Below are positions 45,001-52,583 of a stretch of 64,000 bases of DNA, piece by piece. The position numbers and the translations under genes were made by a program. The DNA lies in assembly GCF_020215645.1 (NCBI RefSeq), contig NZ_CP084058.1, positions 3,906,001-3,970,000 on the forward strand. Direction: 5' to 3'. Source of the stretch: Nonomuraea gerenzanensis. GTDB taxonomy: Bacteria; Actinomycetota; Actinomycetes; Streptosporangiales; Streptosporangiaceae. The stretch's first letter is position 1, and each line of letters opens with the position of its first letter. Below the pieces are notes generated by a model. That model saw nothing but the letters and a program-made list of their open reading frames with translations, did no database searches and was not told the origin of the DNA.

Positions 45001-47618
45001 GGGCTGATCGTGTGCCGCGCCTCGGCCACCGTACGCAGGCGGTCGGCGTCGAGATCGGCGATGAAGCTGAGCATGCGCGGGTTCTGCGCCAGCGCCAGCA
45101 GGTCCTCGATCTCCCCCATCAGCGACATGCGGGCGCCGGCCTCCTCGCCGCCGCCGAACCGGTTGGCCAGGTAGGAGCGGATCTGGTCGGGCGTGAAGTC
45201 CTCGACGCCGAGCACCCGTCGCTGCGGCAGCACGCCGACCATCTCGCCGAGCGAGGTGAGCACCTGGCTGTGGGACTTGAAGTGCTGGGTGCGGCTGGCC
45301 ACCACGATCTTCGCCTTGTCGTCGGCGGCGGCCAGCAGCGTGGCCAGGTGGTCGGCCGCCCGGTCGTAGGTCAGCCGGGTCACCAGCTCGTCGAACCCGT
45401 CGAACAGCAGCACGATCCGCCCCTGCCGCAGCAGGTAGCGGAACGCCTTCAGGTCGATGACCTCCTCGCCGTGGCTCGCCAGGTGCGCCGCCACCAGCGC
45501 GTCCACCGAGTGCGCCTTGTCCAGGGCGCGCAGCTCGATGAGGATCGGCGTCAGGTGCGGCAGCTCGGCCGGGATGCGCCTGGCCAGCTCGCGCAGCGCG
45601 AACGTCTTGCCGTGGCCGAAGTCGCCGAGCAGCAGCAGGAACCGGCCGTGGTCGGCGTTCAGCAGCCGCATCAGCTCGTCGGTCAGGCCCTGCCGGATCT
45701 GGCTGCCGGGGCGGTCGAGCTCGCGGTAGCGCTGCGGGACGTACAGGTCGGGCGGGTAGCGCCGGTCGGAGGTCAGGCGGGCGGTCTGCTCGGCGACGTA
45801 GCCGCTCAGGTCGAGCAGCCCCTGGAACTCGGTGAAGCTGCGCAGCCGCACGCCCATGCGCATCAGGTCGTCGCGCAGCGAGCGCGGCGCGGGCGGCCCC
45901 TGGTAGACCAGCTCGGCGGCCAGGCCGCTGGCGTGCGCCTGCCGGACGAACCCGGCCACGGCCTGCTCGTCCAGCGCGCCCACGTGCGCGCCGATCATCG
46001 TCTGCCTGACGAACCCGTCCTCGGCCTGGGTGACCACCAGGTGCGCGTCGAACCTGCGGATCTTCGCGCGCTCGTGCCTGGCCTCGCAGACCTCGGCCAC
46101 CCGGTCGAGCAGCAGCTCCACCGGGCTCGGCGCGCGCTCCTCCGGCTTGGCGGCGGGCGGCCGCTCGGGCGGGCTCTCCCCGGTGAACGTGGCCTGGGCG
46201 GCCCGCCAGCGCACGCGTACGCGCTCGGGACGCTCCTCGTCGGGCACCCACGTACGCAGCCCGTCGGGCCCGATCTCCACCACATGGTGCCGCCCCGAGC
46301 GCGGCGCGGCGATGCGGCCCTCCGCCGCCTGCCCGGAGCCGCCGTGGAAGAGCAGGTTGAGCCGGTGCCCCAGCAACCGCTCGAACGTCGGCGCGTCGCG
46401 CAGCTCCTCCGGCGCGTGCCCCATCGCGCCCAGCCGCAGCCACCCGCGCTCCTCGTAGGGCCGCAGCCGCTCGGCGAACCAGGCCGCCTGCGCCTCCCCG
46501 AGCATCGCGTACGCGTCGCGCTCCAGATGGCTCATCGCCATCGTGGAGTTCAGCCCCGCCACGACCACCTTCAGATCGGGCACCTCGAACAACGTCCACG
46601 GCTGCCCGCCGTCGAACACCCGGTCGTCCAGCCCCTGGTACAGCTCCCCGAACAGGGTGGCGAAGTGCCGCCACTTGGGCCAGTAGGGCGGCTGCGGGCT
46701 CACGTCGTCGGCCTCGCAGGTCATGAAGTACGCGCTGGCGGCGGCCTTGGTGACGTCGCGCGGCCCGGGCAGCAGCACCAGCCGGTGCGGCTCCAGGCCG
46801 AGCAGCAGCCGCAGGTCGGTCACGAACCGGGTGGCCTGCGAGAACTGCCCCAGGCTGCCGGACTCGGTCACGTCGCCGCTGATGACCATCAGGTCGGGGC
46901 GGGGCATGCCGCGGTCGTACAGGGCGGTCAGGTCGGCCCAGATGCGGGCCTGCATGTCCTCGGGCGTGAACGGATCGCCGGGGTCGGGCAGCGCCCGGCC
47001 GAACCGGGGGCCCCCGATGTGCAGCACGCTGATCGAGTCGCGGCCCCGGCTCTCACCGGCCACGGGCGGGAACGTGGGCGCCGTGACCGGCGTGCGCCGC
47101 GCCCTGGCCCGCTCGGCGGGCGGCGGCAGGGTCGGCACGGGCGGCGGGACCGAGGTGCCGTCGGGGAAGGCGGGCGCGGCCTCCGGTTTGGCCCGGCCCG
47201 CCAGCGCCTCCCTGACCCGGCCCAGCAGCAGCGCCCTGGCCTGGCCAGGATCGGTGACGCCCAGCAGGTCGACCCAGGTGATGGTGGACAGCAGCCCCTC
47301 CAGGGGGACGTCCTCCAGCCTGATCGTGACGAGTTTGTTGGAGGGGTTGTCGGGGTCGGCGCGCAGCGCCGCCTGCCACTCCATCCGGCCGTAGCGCGAG
47401 CCCAGGTAGTTGCGCGAGAGCACGGCCACGACGAGCTGCGCCTGGCTGACCCCGCGGTCCATGAAGTCGATGAAGTTGGTGCCGGGCACGAAGTCCCAAG
47501 CCTGGATCATGGTGCGGTAGCCCGCCGCCTCCAGCTCCCAGGCGATCCAGGTCGCCCAGGCGGTGTCGGCCGGGGAGTAGCTGACGAAGATGTCGGTCGG
47601 CCTGCCGTCGCGTGCCAT
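42066..47618 (-). CDS. TIR - inactive phosphoesterase - NACHT - pentapeptide - WD40 protein
   Basis: 1850 residues, five modules. TIR 7-140 (DIFVSYSPAD; likely NADase Glu80 in GRMEWQ). Pro-rich linker 145-190. Calcineurin-like phosphoesterase 196-450 with lost metal ligands (GPRF for DLHF, GPRD for GNHD, HGG for HGH). Unassigned domain 500-630. NACHT with Walker A GDFGHGKT (665-672) and Walker B IVLLFDGFDE (735-744). Pentapeptide repeats 1045-1135. About fifteen WD40 units 1180-1820, enough for two beta-propellers. It looks like an NLR-style sensor with a TIR effector. The ATG is 6 bases after GATACT (leaderless); the 3' end stops one base from the KAP gene. Confidence 0.9.
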   Translation of the reverse strand: MARDGRPTDIFVSYSPADTAWATWIAWELEAAGYRTMIQAWDFVPGTNFIDFMDRGVSQAQLVVAVLSRNYLGSRYGRMEWQAALRADPDNPSNKLVTIRLEDVPLEGLLSTITWVDLLGVTDPGQARALLLGRVREALAGRAKPEAAPAFPDGTSVPPPVPTLPPPAERARARRTPVTAPTFPPVAGESRGRDSISVLHIGGPRFGRALPDPGDPFTPEDMQARIWADLTALYDRGMPRPDLMVISGDVTESGSLGQFSQATRFVTDLRLLLGLEPHRLVLLPGPRDVTKAAASAYFMTCEADDVSPQPPYWPKWRHFATLFGELYQGLDDRVFDGGQPWTLFEVPDLKVVVAGLNSTMAMSHLERDAYAMLGEAQAAWFAERLRPYEERGWLRLGAMGHAPEELRDAPTFERLLGHRLNLLFHGGSGQAAEGRIAAPRSGRHHVVEIGPDGLRTWVPDEERPERVRVRWRAAQATFTGESPPERPPAAKPEERAPSPVELLLDRVAEVCEARHERAKIRRFDAHLVVTQAEDGFVRQTMIGAHVGALDEQAVAGFVRQAHASGLAAELVYQGPPAPRSLRDDLMRMGVRLRSFTEFQGLLDLSGYVAEQTARLTSDRRYPPDLYVPQRYRELDRPGSQIRQGLTDELMRLLNADHGRFLLLLGDFGHGKTFALRELARRIPAELPHLTPILIELRALDKAHSVDALVAAHLASHGEEVIDLKAFRYLLRQGRIVLLFDGFDELVTRLTYDRAADHLATLLAAADDKAKIVVASRTQHFKSHSQVLTSLGEMVGVLPQRRVLGVEDFTPDQIRSYLANRFGGGEEAGARMSLMGEIEDLLALAQNPRMLSFIADLDADRLRTVAEARHTISPALLYEEILTSWLVFEERRARIPGSPTGLTVEDLWQAVTALAVRLWESGESLLALDELTEIGETLTGLADGQLTAAHAAFRMGSGSLLVRTEEGMFGFIHASVMEWLVARHIATTLDHPVLLTRRPLSALTVEFLCDLADVRSLRAWVNDPPPDDLSRANAVKISARLRTPAHADLRGANLKGEDLSARDLREVDLTGADLSEATLVGTNLSRATLRDARLTGARLDGAQLTGADLRGADLSGARLARVDLSDAALEGARWHRASLIDVTGTLPHLPGAAVVPGQPVEVQFAPAGISVPYGYHFQTSRLPEPIAYSPDGATIAVGNEDGGVLLCSGGAPVRTLQGHRGRVYAVAFAGDLLATGASDGFVLLWDALSGELLHRLECHPGGVWPVRLDPSGELVAAGGGDGVVRVWHTATGRLAHELSGHRAPVYTASFGGSALVTGDSAGVVRVWDLGSGQVKETLGEHRGSVYRAVHGPGGRLLATGDEAGTVRLWDTRTWRLTHELTGHLGSVYCVTFSPDGSLLASGDTAGSVRVWETSGEARGVHTTHAAAVYQVAFGPDGQSLASGDANGVVRLQRLGTAQRVELTGHRSSVWPFAFSPDGQELATSSNDGTVRLWDPDSGQCRRVLRGHGRRISSVRFSADGTLLATSGNDGVVRLWEPRTGRRLREFTGTADRLVSASFSPAGPVLATSSNDGGVHFWNAATGDYERELNAETDHVWAEAFSPDGDMLATANDDDSVRIWYRPTGRLAGELLDHRGRVRSIAFSPDGEIVATGCDDHLVRLYHVASGALATTLEGHTDRVYSVLFSPDGRLLASAGNDGRAVLWDTASGRPLRTLEHEGRLWSAAFDASGARLATGGDDLLVRVWEAATGRLLHTLAGHARRIWSVAFSPADDLLASAGDDGMVILWAGGERRATLLGLPEGWAALSPDGRYKVQGDPGGQFWHVVGMARFELGELDAYLPGVRQVPLDSPF

Positions 47619-47664
47619 TCGCCCAGTATCCCTTGCTGCGCCGCGGGTGTGCGATCATCTTCGG

Positions 47665-48837
47665 GTGTTGCGGCGTCTTGGCGTACTCGACTGGATCAGG
47701 ATCGGGCTGCTCGTCCTGGGGCTGGTCTTCGTGGCGTCCGGGCTGTTGCCGTGGGCCGACGCGGTCACCAGCCTGCGGGAGATCGGCCCGCTGCTGATCT
47801 TCCTGGTGGCGGTCATCGTGCTGGCCGAGCTGACCAAGGAGGCGCAGGTCTTCGACGCCATCGCGGCCAGGATGGCGGTGCTCGGGCGCGGCAATTACGC
47901 CGCCCTGTTCTTTCTTTGTGTCATTTTTGCGTCTTTTGTTACGATATTTCTGAATTTGGACACGACGGCGGTGCTGCTCACGCCCGTCATGCTCGCCCTG
48001 GCCCCCCGGGCCCGTATCGCCGCCCTCCCGCTGGCCATGACCACGATCTGGCTGGCCAACACCGCCAGCCTGCTGCTGCCGGTCTCCAACCTGACGAACC
48101 TGCTCGGCATGCAGAAGATCGGCCTGGACGCCCAGGAGTTCGCCGCCCGCATGTGGGCGCCCCAGCTCGCCGCGATCGCGGTGACGATGGTGTTCCTGTG
48201 GGTGTTCTACTGGCGGCGCGGCGAGCGGCGCGACCTGCGCTACACCCCGCCCGTGCTGGAGCCGGTGGCCGACCGGGTGCTGTTCTGGGCCGCGTCGGCG
48301 GCGTGCCTGCTGTTCATCGCGCTGCTGCTGGTGGAGACGCACGTGGCGATCGCCGCCACGGCCGCGGCGATCGTCGTGGTGGCCGCCTTCGTGCTGCGCG
48401 CCCGCGACCGCCTGACGTGGAGCCTGGTCCCCTGGCAGCTCGTCGTCTTCGTGACCGGCCTGTTCCTGGTCGTGCCGACGCTCAGCCTGCACGGCCTGTC
48501 GGCCCTGATGACCTGGATGATCGGCACCGAGGGCGACCCGTACCGCACCGCCGCCGTCGGCGCCGGGCTGTCCAACCTGATCAACAACCTGCCCGCGTAC
48601 AAGGCCGTCGAGACCGTCATCCCGGCCACCGACCAGGATCTTCTGCTGGCCCTGCTGGTGGGCACCAACGTCGGCCCGGTCATCACCCCGTGGGCGTCGC
48701 TGGCCACGCTGCTGTGGTTCGAGTCGTGCCGCCGCCACGACGTGCGGGTCCCGATGCGCCGCTTCCTGCTCACCGGGGCCGGCCTGGCCGTCGTGGGCGT
48801 CCCTGCGACCGTGTGGGCGCTGGTCACGTTCGGCTGA
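47665..48837 (+). CDS. ArsB/SLC13-type ion transporter
   Basis: 390 residues with about ten hydrophobic helices. Membrane-re-entrant motifs SNLTNLLGMQ and SNLINNLPAYKAVE, and the segment FLNLDTTAVLLTPVMLAL, are typical of the ion-transporter superfamily that includes ArsB, NhaD and citrate/sulfate carriers. The ion is not determined; arsenite is only one option. GTG 47665 is the inferred start: GATCAT ends 6 bases upstream and no ribosome-binding site is present. It is divergent from the TIR-NACHT gene (46 bases between starts); whether this is more than proximity is unknown. Confidence 0.85.
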   Translation: MLRRLGVLDWIRIGLLVLGLVFVASGLLPWADAVTSLREIGPLLIFLVAVIVLAELTKEAQVFDAIAARMAVLGRGNYAALFFLCVIFASFVTIFLNLDTTAVLLTPVMLALAPRARIAALPLAMTTIWLANTASLLLPVSNLTNLLGMQKIGLDAQEFAARMWAPQLAAIAVTMVFLWVFYWRRGERRDLRYTPPVLEPVADRVLFWAASAACLLFIALLLVETHVAIAATAAAIVVVAAFVLRARDRLTWSLVPWQLVVFVTGLFLVVPTLSLHGLSALMTWMIGTEGDPYRTAAVGAGLSNLINNLPAYKAVETVIPATDQDLLLALLVGTNVGPVITPWASLATLLWFESCRRHDVRVPMRRFLLTGAGLAVVGVPATVWALVTFG

Positions 48838-48841
48838 GCGG

Positions 48842-49084
48842 TCAGGCGGCGGCCAGGGCGTAGGCGTCGGCCACCGCGTCCAGGGCCCAGCGCATGCGCC
48901 GCACGAACGTCTCGGGGTGGTCGCCGGCCTCCTGCGCCACGAGCGCCGCGCACCGGGACGGGTCGCCGCCGCACGCGCACAGCCGCTCGTCCACGGCCTC
49001 GCGGATCTGACAGGGGGACAGCTCGTCGGACGGCTGGAGGGTGGTGACGAAGAGCACCTGCGCCAGCTCGGTCGTGGTCATCAT
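48842..49084 (-). CDS. Small Cys-containing protein of unknown function
   Basis: 80 residues, start at the first of two adjacent ATGs (49084), supported by GAGGAG 6 bases upstream. It has helical ends with a central CQIREAV, CACGGDPSRC segment carrying four Cys, which could bind a metal or form disulfides. It ends four bases from the convergent transporter gene. No family is recognised. Confidence 0.7.
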   Translation of the reverse strand: MMTTTELAQVLFVTTLQPSDELSPCQIREAVDERLCACGGDPSRCAALVAQEAGDHPETFVRRMRWALDAVADAYALAAA

Positions 49085-49190
49085 GTCGGGCTCCTCTCCG
49101 CGTGGTGCCGTTGTCCGGCACCCTCTCAATAGACGTCGAACGGCGGCGGAACTCATCGACAAAGGACACAGATTATCTGCGCACTTTTTC

Positions 49191-49991
49191 TCACTCGAGC
49201 AGGGAGAGCAGGCCCGGCAGCGCCCGGGGGTGCGCGGCCACGAAGCTGCGCTCGTCGCCGGGGGCGTCCACGCACTCCTCGTACGGGCCCCCGTCCAGCG
49301 CCCTGATCTCGATGCCCGCCTCCTGCGCCAGCAGCGCCCCCGCCGGCAGGTCCACCACCCCGGCCCGGTAGCCGACGATGCCGTCGATGTCGCCCCGCGC
49401 CAGCATCGCCCAGGCCAGCAGCGGCGCCCACAGCTGCAGCACGCGGCGGGCGTTGAGGTCGAGCGCCGTCTTCAGCCGCCGTACGGTCGCGTCGTCCCTG
49501 GCGATGCCGTACCCCTGGGTCCAGGCCAGCAGCGGCCCGTGCGGGCTCGGCGCGTAGGGGGGAGCCAGGCGCAGCCCCGAGGAGGTGACCGCGCCCCTGC
49601 CGCGCACGGCCGACCAGGTCTGCCGGGACACCGGGTCGTGCACCACGCCCAGCAGCGGCCGCCCGCTCCTGCACAGCGCCACGCCCACCACGTACGTCGG
49701 CAGCCCGATGGCCACGTTGTTGGTGCCGTCGAGCGGGTCCACCAGCCACGTCCACTCGCCGCCCGCCGCGCCGACCAGCCCGGACTCCTCGGCGATCACC
49801 GTGTGCGACGGGTAGGCCGTCAGGATCCGCTCCAGCAGCAGCTTCTCCGAGGCCAGGTCCAGATCGGTGACCACGTCGCCGGCCTCGCCCTTGGCCCGGG
49901 TGCCGAGCGCGCCCCGCGTGCCCTCCAGGAGCAGGGTGCCCGCGGCCTCGGCGGCTTCGACGGCGACCGTACGAGCGTGATCCAGGTCCAT
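49191..49991 (-). CDS. Inositol monophosphatase family protein
   Basis: 266-residue Mg-dependent phosphatase. Motifs: AEESG (metal Glu), WLVDPLDGTNN (Asp ligands), and GVVDLPAGALLAQEAG near the end. Members act on inositol phosphate, 3'-phosphoadenosine-5'-phosphate, NADP or fructose-1,6-bisphosphate; sequence alone does not choose. It is the third gene of a tight operon: its ATG is 10 bases after the cupin stop. Confidence 0.9.
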   Translation of the reverse strand: MDLDHARTVAVEAAEAAGTLLLEGTRGALGTRAKGEAGDVVTDLDLASEKLLLERILTAYPSHTVIAEESGLVGAAGGEWTWLVDPLDGTNNVAIGLPTYVVGVALCRSGRPLLGVVHDPVSRQTWSAVRGRGAVTSSGLRLAPPYAPSPHGPLLAWTQGYGIARDDATVRRLKTALDLNARRVLQLWAPLLAWAMLARGDIDGIVGYRAGVVDLPAGALLAQEAGIEIRALDGGPYEECVDAPGDERSFVAAHPRALPGLLSLLE

Positions 49992-50001
49992 CGGGTGCCT
50001 C

Positions 50002-50619
50002 TCAGGTCAGGTGCGCGGTGATCGTGCGGACGGCCAGGGCGGTCTCCGCGGCGTCCAGCGGCTGCCTGGACACGTGGTGGGCGCCACCGGCCAGCGGGCC
50101 GAGCGACAGGTCGTGGCTGCCGGGCCGGCCGCGGCCGAGCGCGATCGTGGCCGCCTCGCCGCGCTCGGGCACCACGCTGCTGTGGAAGCGGCCGGCGGCC
50201 AGCGTGTAGGTGTCGCCGGGGCCGAACACCTCCACCAGGCCCGTGCTGTGCCGCACGGTGCGGGCGGTGGGCGAGATGCGGTCGCCGTCGGCGCCGCTGA
50301 CCACCTCGTACACGCGGTGGGTGGCCCGCGCGGGGGCGTCGCGGACCAGCGCGTGCACGTTGCGCACCTGGCCGTAGAGCACGTGGCTGAGCAGGTCCCA
50401 GCTGTGGCAGTGGATCTGCGAGGTGGTGCTCTCGGCGTGCGCGAGCGAGTCGGTCCACAGGTGGAGGCATACCCCTTCGCCGCCCTCGCGCTCCAGCGGC
50501 AGGCAGACGAACCCGAGAGGATGGCGCACGGCCCGCAGCCCGGGCCTGGCCAGCATCGCCAGCGCCCACGACCTGGCCTCGCCGGCGCGCAGCACGTCAC
50601 GCACGCTGCCGAGGCTCAT
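50002..50619 (-). CDS. Cupin-fold protein
   Basis: 205 residues with a cupin-like metal site: QIHCHSWDLLSHVLYG (two His) and AAGRFHSS (third His), spaced as in cupin motifs 1 and 2. It lacks any signal peptide. Its ATG overlaps the stop of the upstream membrane protein (ATGA at 50616-50619) and it is followed by the phosphatase, so all three genes are coupled. It may be a dioxygenase, isomerase or sensor; no family name is justified. Confidence 0.75.
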   Translation of the reverse strand: MSLGSVRDVLRAGEARSWALAMLARPGLRAVRHPLGFVCLPLEREGGEGVCLHLWTDSLAHAESTTSQIHCHSWDLLSHVLYGQVRNVHALVRDAPARATHRVYEVVSGADGDRISPTARTVRHSTGLVEVFGPGDTYTLAAGRFHSSVVPERGEAATIALGRGRPGSHDLSLGPLAGGAHHVSRQPLDAAETALAVRTITAHLT

Positions 50620-51692
50620 GCGTACGGATCCAGCGCGCGCAGCGCCTTGCGGGCGATGTCCACGACGTCGCGGCCGTCGTAGGAACGGGGCAGGGGCACC
50701 CCGATCCGCTCGAACAGCTCCTGCACCTCCTCGATGGTGGGCTCGTCGCCGAGCGGCACCTTCTTGTACATCTCCAGCGGCACCCGCCGCGCCTGCTCCA
50801 TGCTGAGCCGCAGCTCGGTGTCGCAGTTCTCGTAGTAGAACGTGTCGGCCAGCGCGGTCATCGCCATGTTCGGGTCCTCGACCGTCATGATCAGGCGGGT
50901 GGAGGACAGGTCCCAGCGGAACGTGGTCATCGTCGAGGACAGGCCCACCTCGATGTCGAGCAGGCCGTAGCGCTGGCGGTGCCAGAAGGCCGCCAGGATG
51001 GTCGCGTACGACTCCTTCCTGGCCCGGTCGGTCGTCCACGTCTCGCCGGTGCCGTCGGGCGCGTCGGACAGCGAACGGCGGTAGTGGGCGTAGGTCTCGC
51101 ACACCTCGACGTTGGACGGGTCGATGATCTCGACGCTGACCCTGAGGTGCCGCTTGTCCTTGCGCGCGGCGGCCACGCACTCGGGCAGGGTGACGGCGCG
51201 CAGGTAGGTGCCGGTGCCGCCCTTGAAGCTCCAGCGGGTGGTGTCGCGGCGGGCCTCGGCGTGCGACTGCGCGATCTCCTGCCTGCTGCCCAGCACCCTG
51301 ACGAGCTGCAGCGAGTCGAGGGCCTTGCGGGTGCTGTGGGCCAGGGTCTCGATCTCCTCCAGGCGGGCCAGCCGCACGGGCAGCTCGGCCAGCGCCCCCG
51401 AGGTGATCGTCTTCTCGACGGGCGCCTGGCGGGCGCGGTCGCGCAGCAGCGCCGTGGCCACCAGCGCGAGGATCACCAGGGTCGCGGCGGTCACGAGCTG
51501 GCGCTGGATCTCGTCGCCCTGCGAGCCGAAGATCTCGTCGGGCATGATGCCGAGCACGCCGACCACGATCGCCAGGCCCAGTGCGATGGCGCCGTCCGCG
51601 TTGCGTGCCGCCCATGGGGCGGACCTCTTCAACGCCGCCATGAACCGTGCCATCGCTCGCCCCGCCGTTCGACGATCAGTTCCCGACGTCAT
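50616..51692 (-). CDS. Two-helix membrane protein with a conserved cytoplasmic domain
   Basis: 358 residues. Two transmembrane helices (about 36-50 and 66-84), a coiled stretch (90-135), then a soluble domain with WSFKGGTGTYLRAVTLPEC, IIDPSNVEVCETYAHYR and a later TTFRWDLSSTRLIM. The pattern recalls actinobacterial families of unknown role that may derive from PLD-like or nucleotide-binding domains; no catalytic motif can be confirmed. ATG 51692 has no ribosome-binding site; an in-frame ATG at 51653 with GGGGCGAG upstream is a fair alternative. First gene of the three-gene operon. Confidence 0.75.
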   Translation of the reverse strand: MTSGTDRRTAGRAMARFMAALKRSAPWAARNADGAIALGLAIVVGVLGIMPDEIFGSQGDEIQRQLVTAATLVILALVATALLRDRARQAPVEKTITSGALAELPVRLARLEEIETLAHSTRKALDSLQLVRVLGSRQEIAQSHAEARRDTTRWSFKGGTGTYLRAVTLPECVAAARKDKRHLRVSVEIIDPSNVEVCETYAHYRRSLSDAPDGTGETWTTDRARKESYATILAAFWHRQRYGLLDIEVGLSSTMTTFRWDLSSTRLIMTVEDPNMAMTALADTFYYENCDTELRLSMEQARRVPLEMYKKVPLGDEPTIEEVQELFERIGVPLPRSYDGRDVVDIARKALRALDPYA

Positions 51693-51797
51693 GGTAACGA
51701 GCGCGCCACGCGACTGTCAGCACACGATCTACTGGCGAAAGATGCCCCGTGATATTGCCTCGCGCCCGGATCGAGGGTCGCCGTAGGATCCGAGGGC

Positions 51798-52583
51798 ATG
51801 ATCTTGGACCCGGCCCTCATGGGCTACTACGAGCGTGGCGGCGAGCTGACGAGGTTACGCCAGGGCCGTGGCCGGCTGGAGTACTGGCGCACCCGCGACG
51901 TGCTGCGCCGCACGCTTCCTCCGGCGCCCGCGCGGGTGCTGGACGTGGGCGGCGGTACGGGCGTGCACGCCGAATGGCTGGCGGCCGAGGGGTACGACGT
52001 CGAGCTGATCGACCCGGTGCCGCTGCACGTCGAGGAGGCGGGGAAGCTGCCGGGCGTGCGCGCCGGGCTGGGCGACGCCCGTGCCCTGCCGGTCCCCGAC
52101 GGGCAGGCTGACGTCGTCCTGCTGCTCGGCCCGCTCTACCACCTGCCCGAGCGCGCCGACCGCGTGCGCGCCCTGACCGAGGCCCGCCGCGCCGCGCGGC
52201 CGGGCGGGCTGGTCGTGGCCGCTTGCATCAGCCGGTACGCGTGCCTGCACGACAGCGTCTACCTCGGCACGTTCGCCGCGCAGCCGTCACGGATCGCCGA
52301 CTACCGCTCCCTGGAGACAGGCGTGATCATCTCCAGCAAGGAGGGCGGGTTCCGCGGCTACGGCCACCACCCCGACGAGATCCTCACGGAGTTCGCCGAC
52401 GCCGGCCTGCCCGAGCCGCGCCGCTACGGCCTGGAGGGCGCCTTCTGGCTCTACGGTGACGTGGACGCCTGGCTGGACGACGACGAGCGGCGCGAGCTGC
52501 TGCTCGACGCCGCCCGCCGGATGGAGTGCGAGCCGTCGCTGCTGGGCGTCAGCGGCCACCTGCTCGCCGTGTCGTCCGCTTGA
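51798..52583 (+). CDS. SAM-dependent methyltransferase (class I)
   Basis: 261 residues. Motif I VLDVGGGTGVHAEWL binds SAM; ELIDPVPLHV and LLLGPLYHL are motifs II and IV. It resembles the small-molecule methyltransferases of the UbiE/type-11 group. GAGGGC precedes ATG 51798, and TAGGAT ends 8 bases upstream. It converges on the frameshifted membrane gene, overlapping its 3' end by 35 bases. Substrate unknown. Confidence 0.92.
   Translation: MILDPALMGYYERGGELTRLRQGRGRLEYWRTRDVLRRTLPPAPARVLDVGGGTGVHAEWLAAEGYDVELIDPVPLHVEEAGKLPGVRAGLGDARALPVPDGQADVVLLLGPLYHLPERADRVRALTEARRAARPGGLVVAACISRYACLHDSVYLGTFAAQPSRIADYRSLETGVIISSKEGGFRGYGHHPDEILTEFADAGLPEPRRYGLEGAFWLYGDVDAWLDDDERRELLLDAARRMECEPSLLGVSGHLLAVSSA

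Noticed and set aside
43473..48863. A very long plus-strand open frame opposite the TIR-NACHT-WD40 gene
   Set aside because: It is rich in Arg/Gly/Pro/His, shows no domain, and mirrors the codon bias of the real minus-strand gene. It is an antisense shadow, as are most long frames in this GC-rich DNA.
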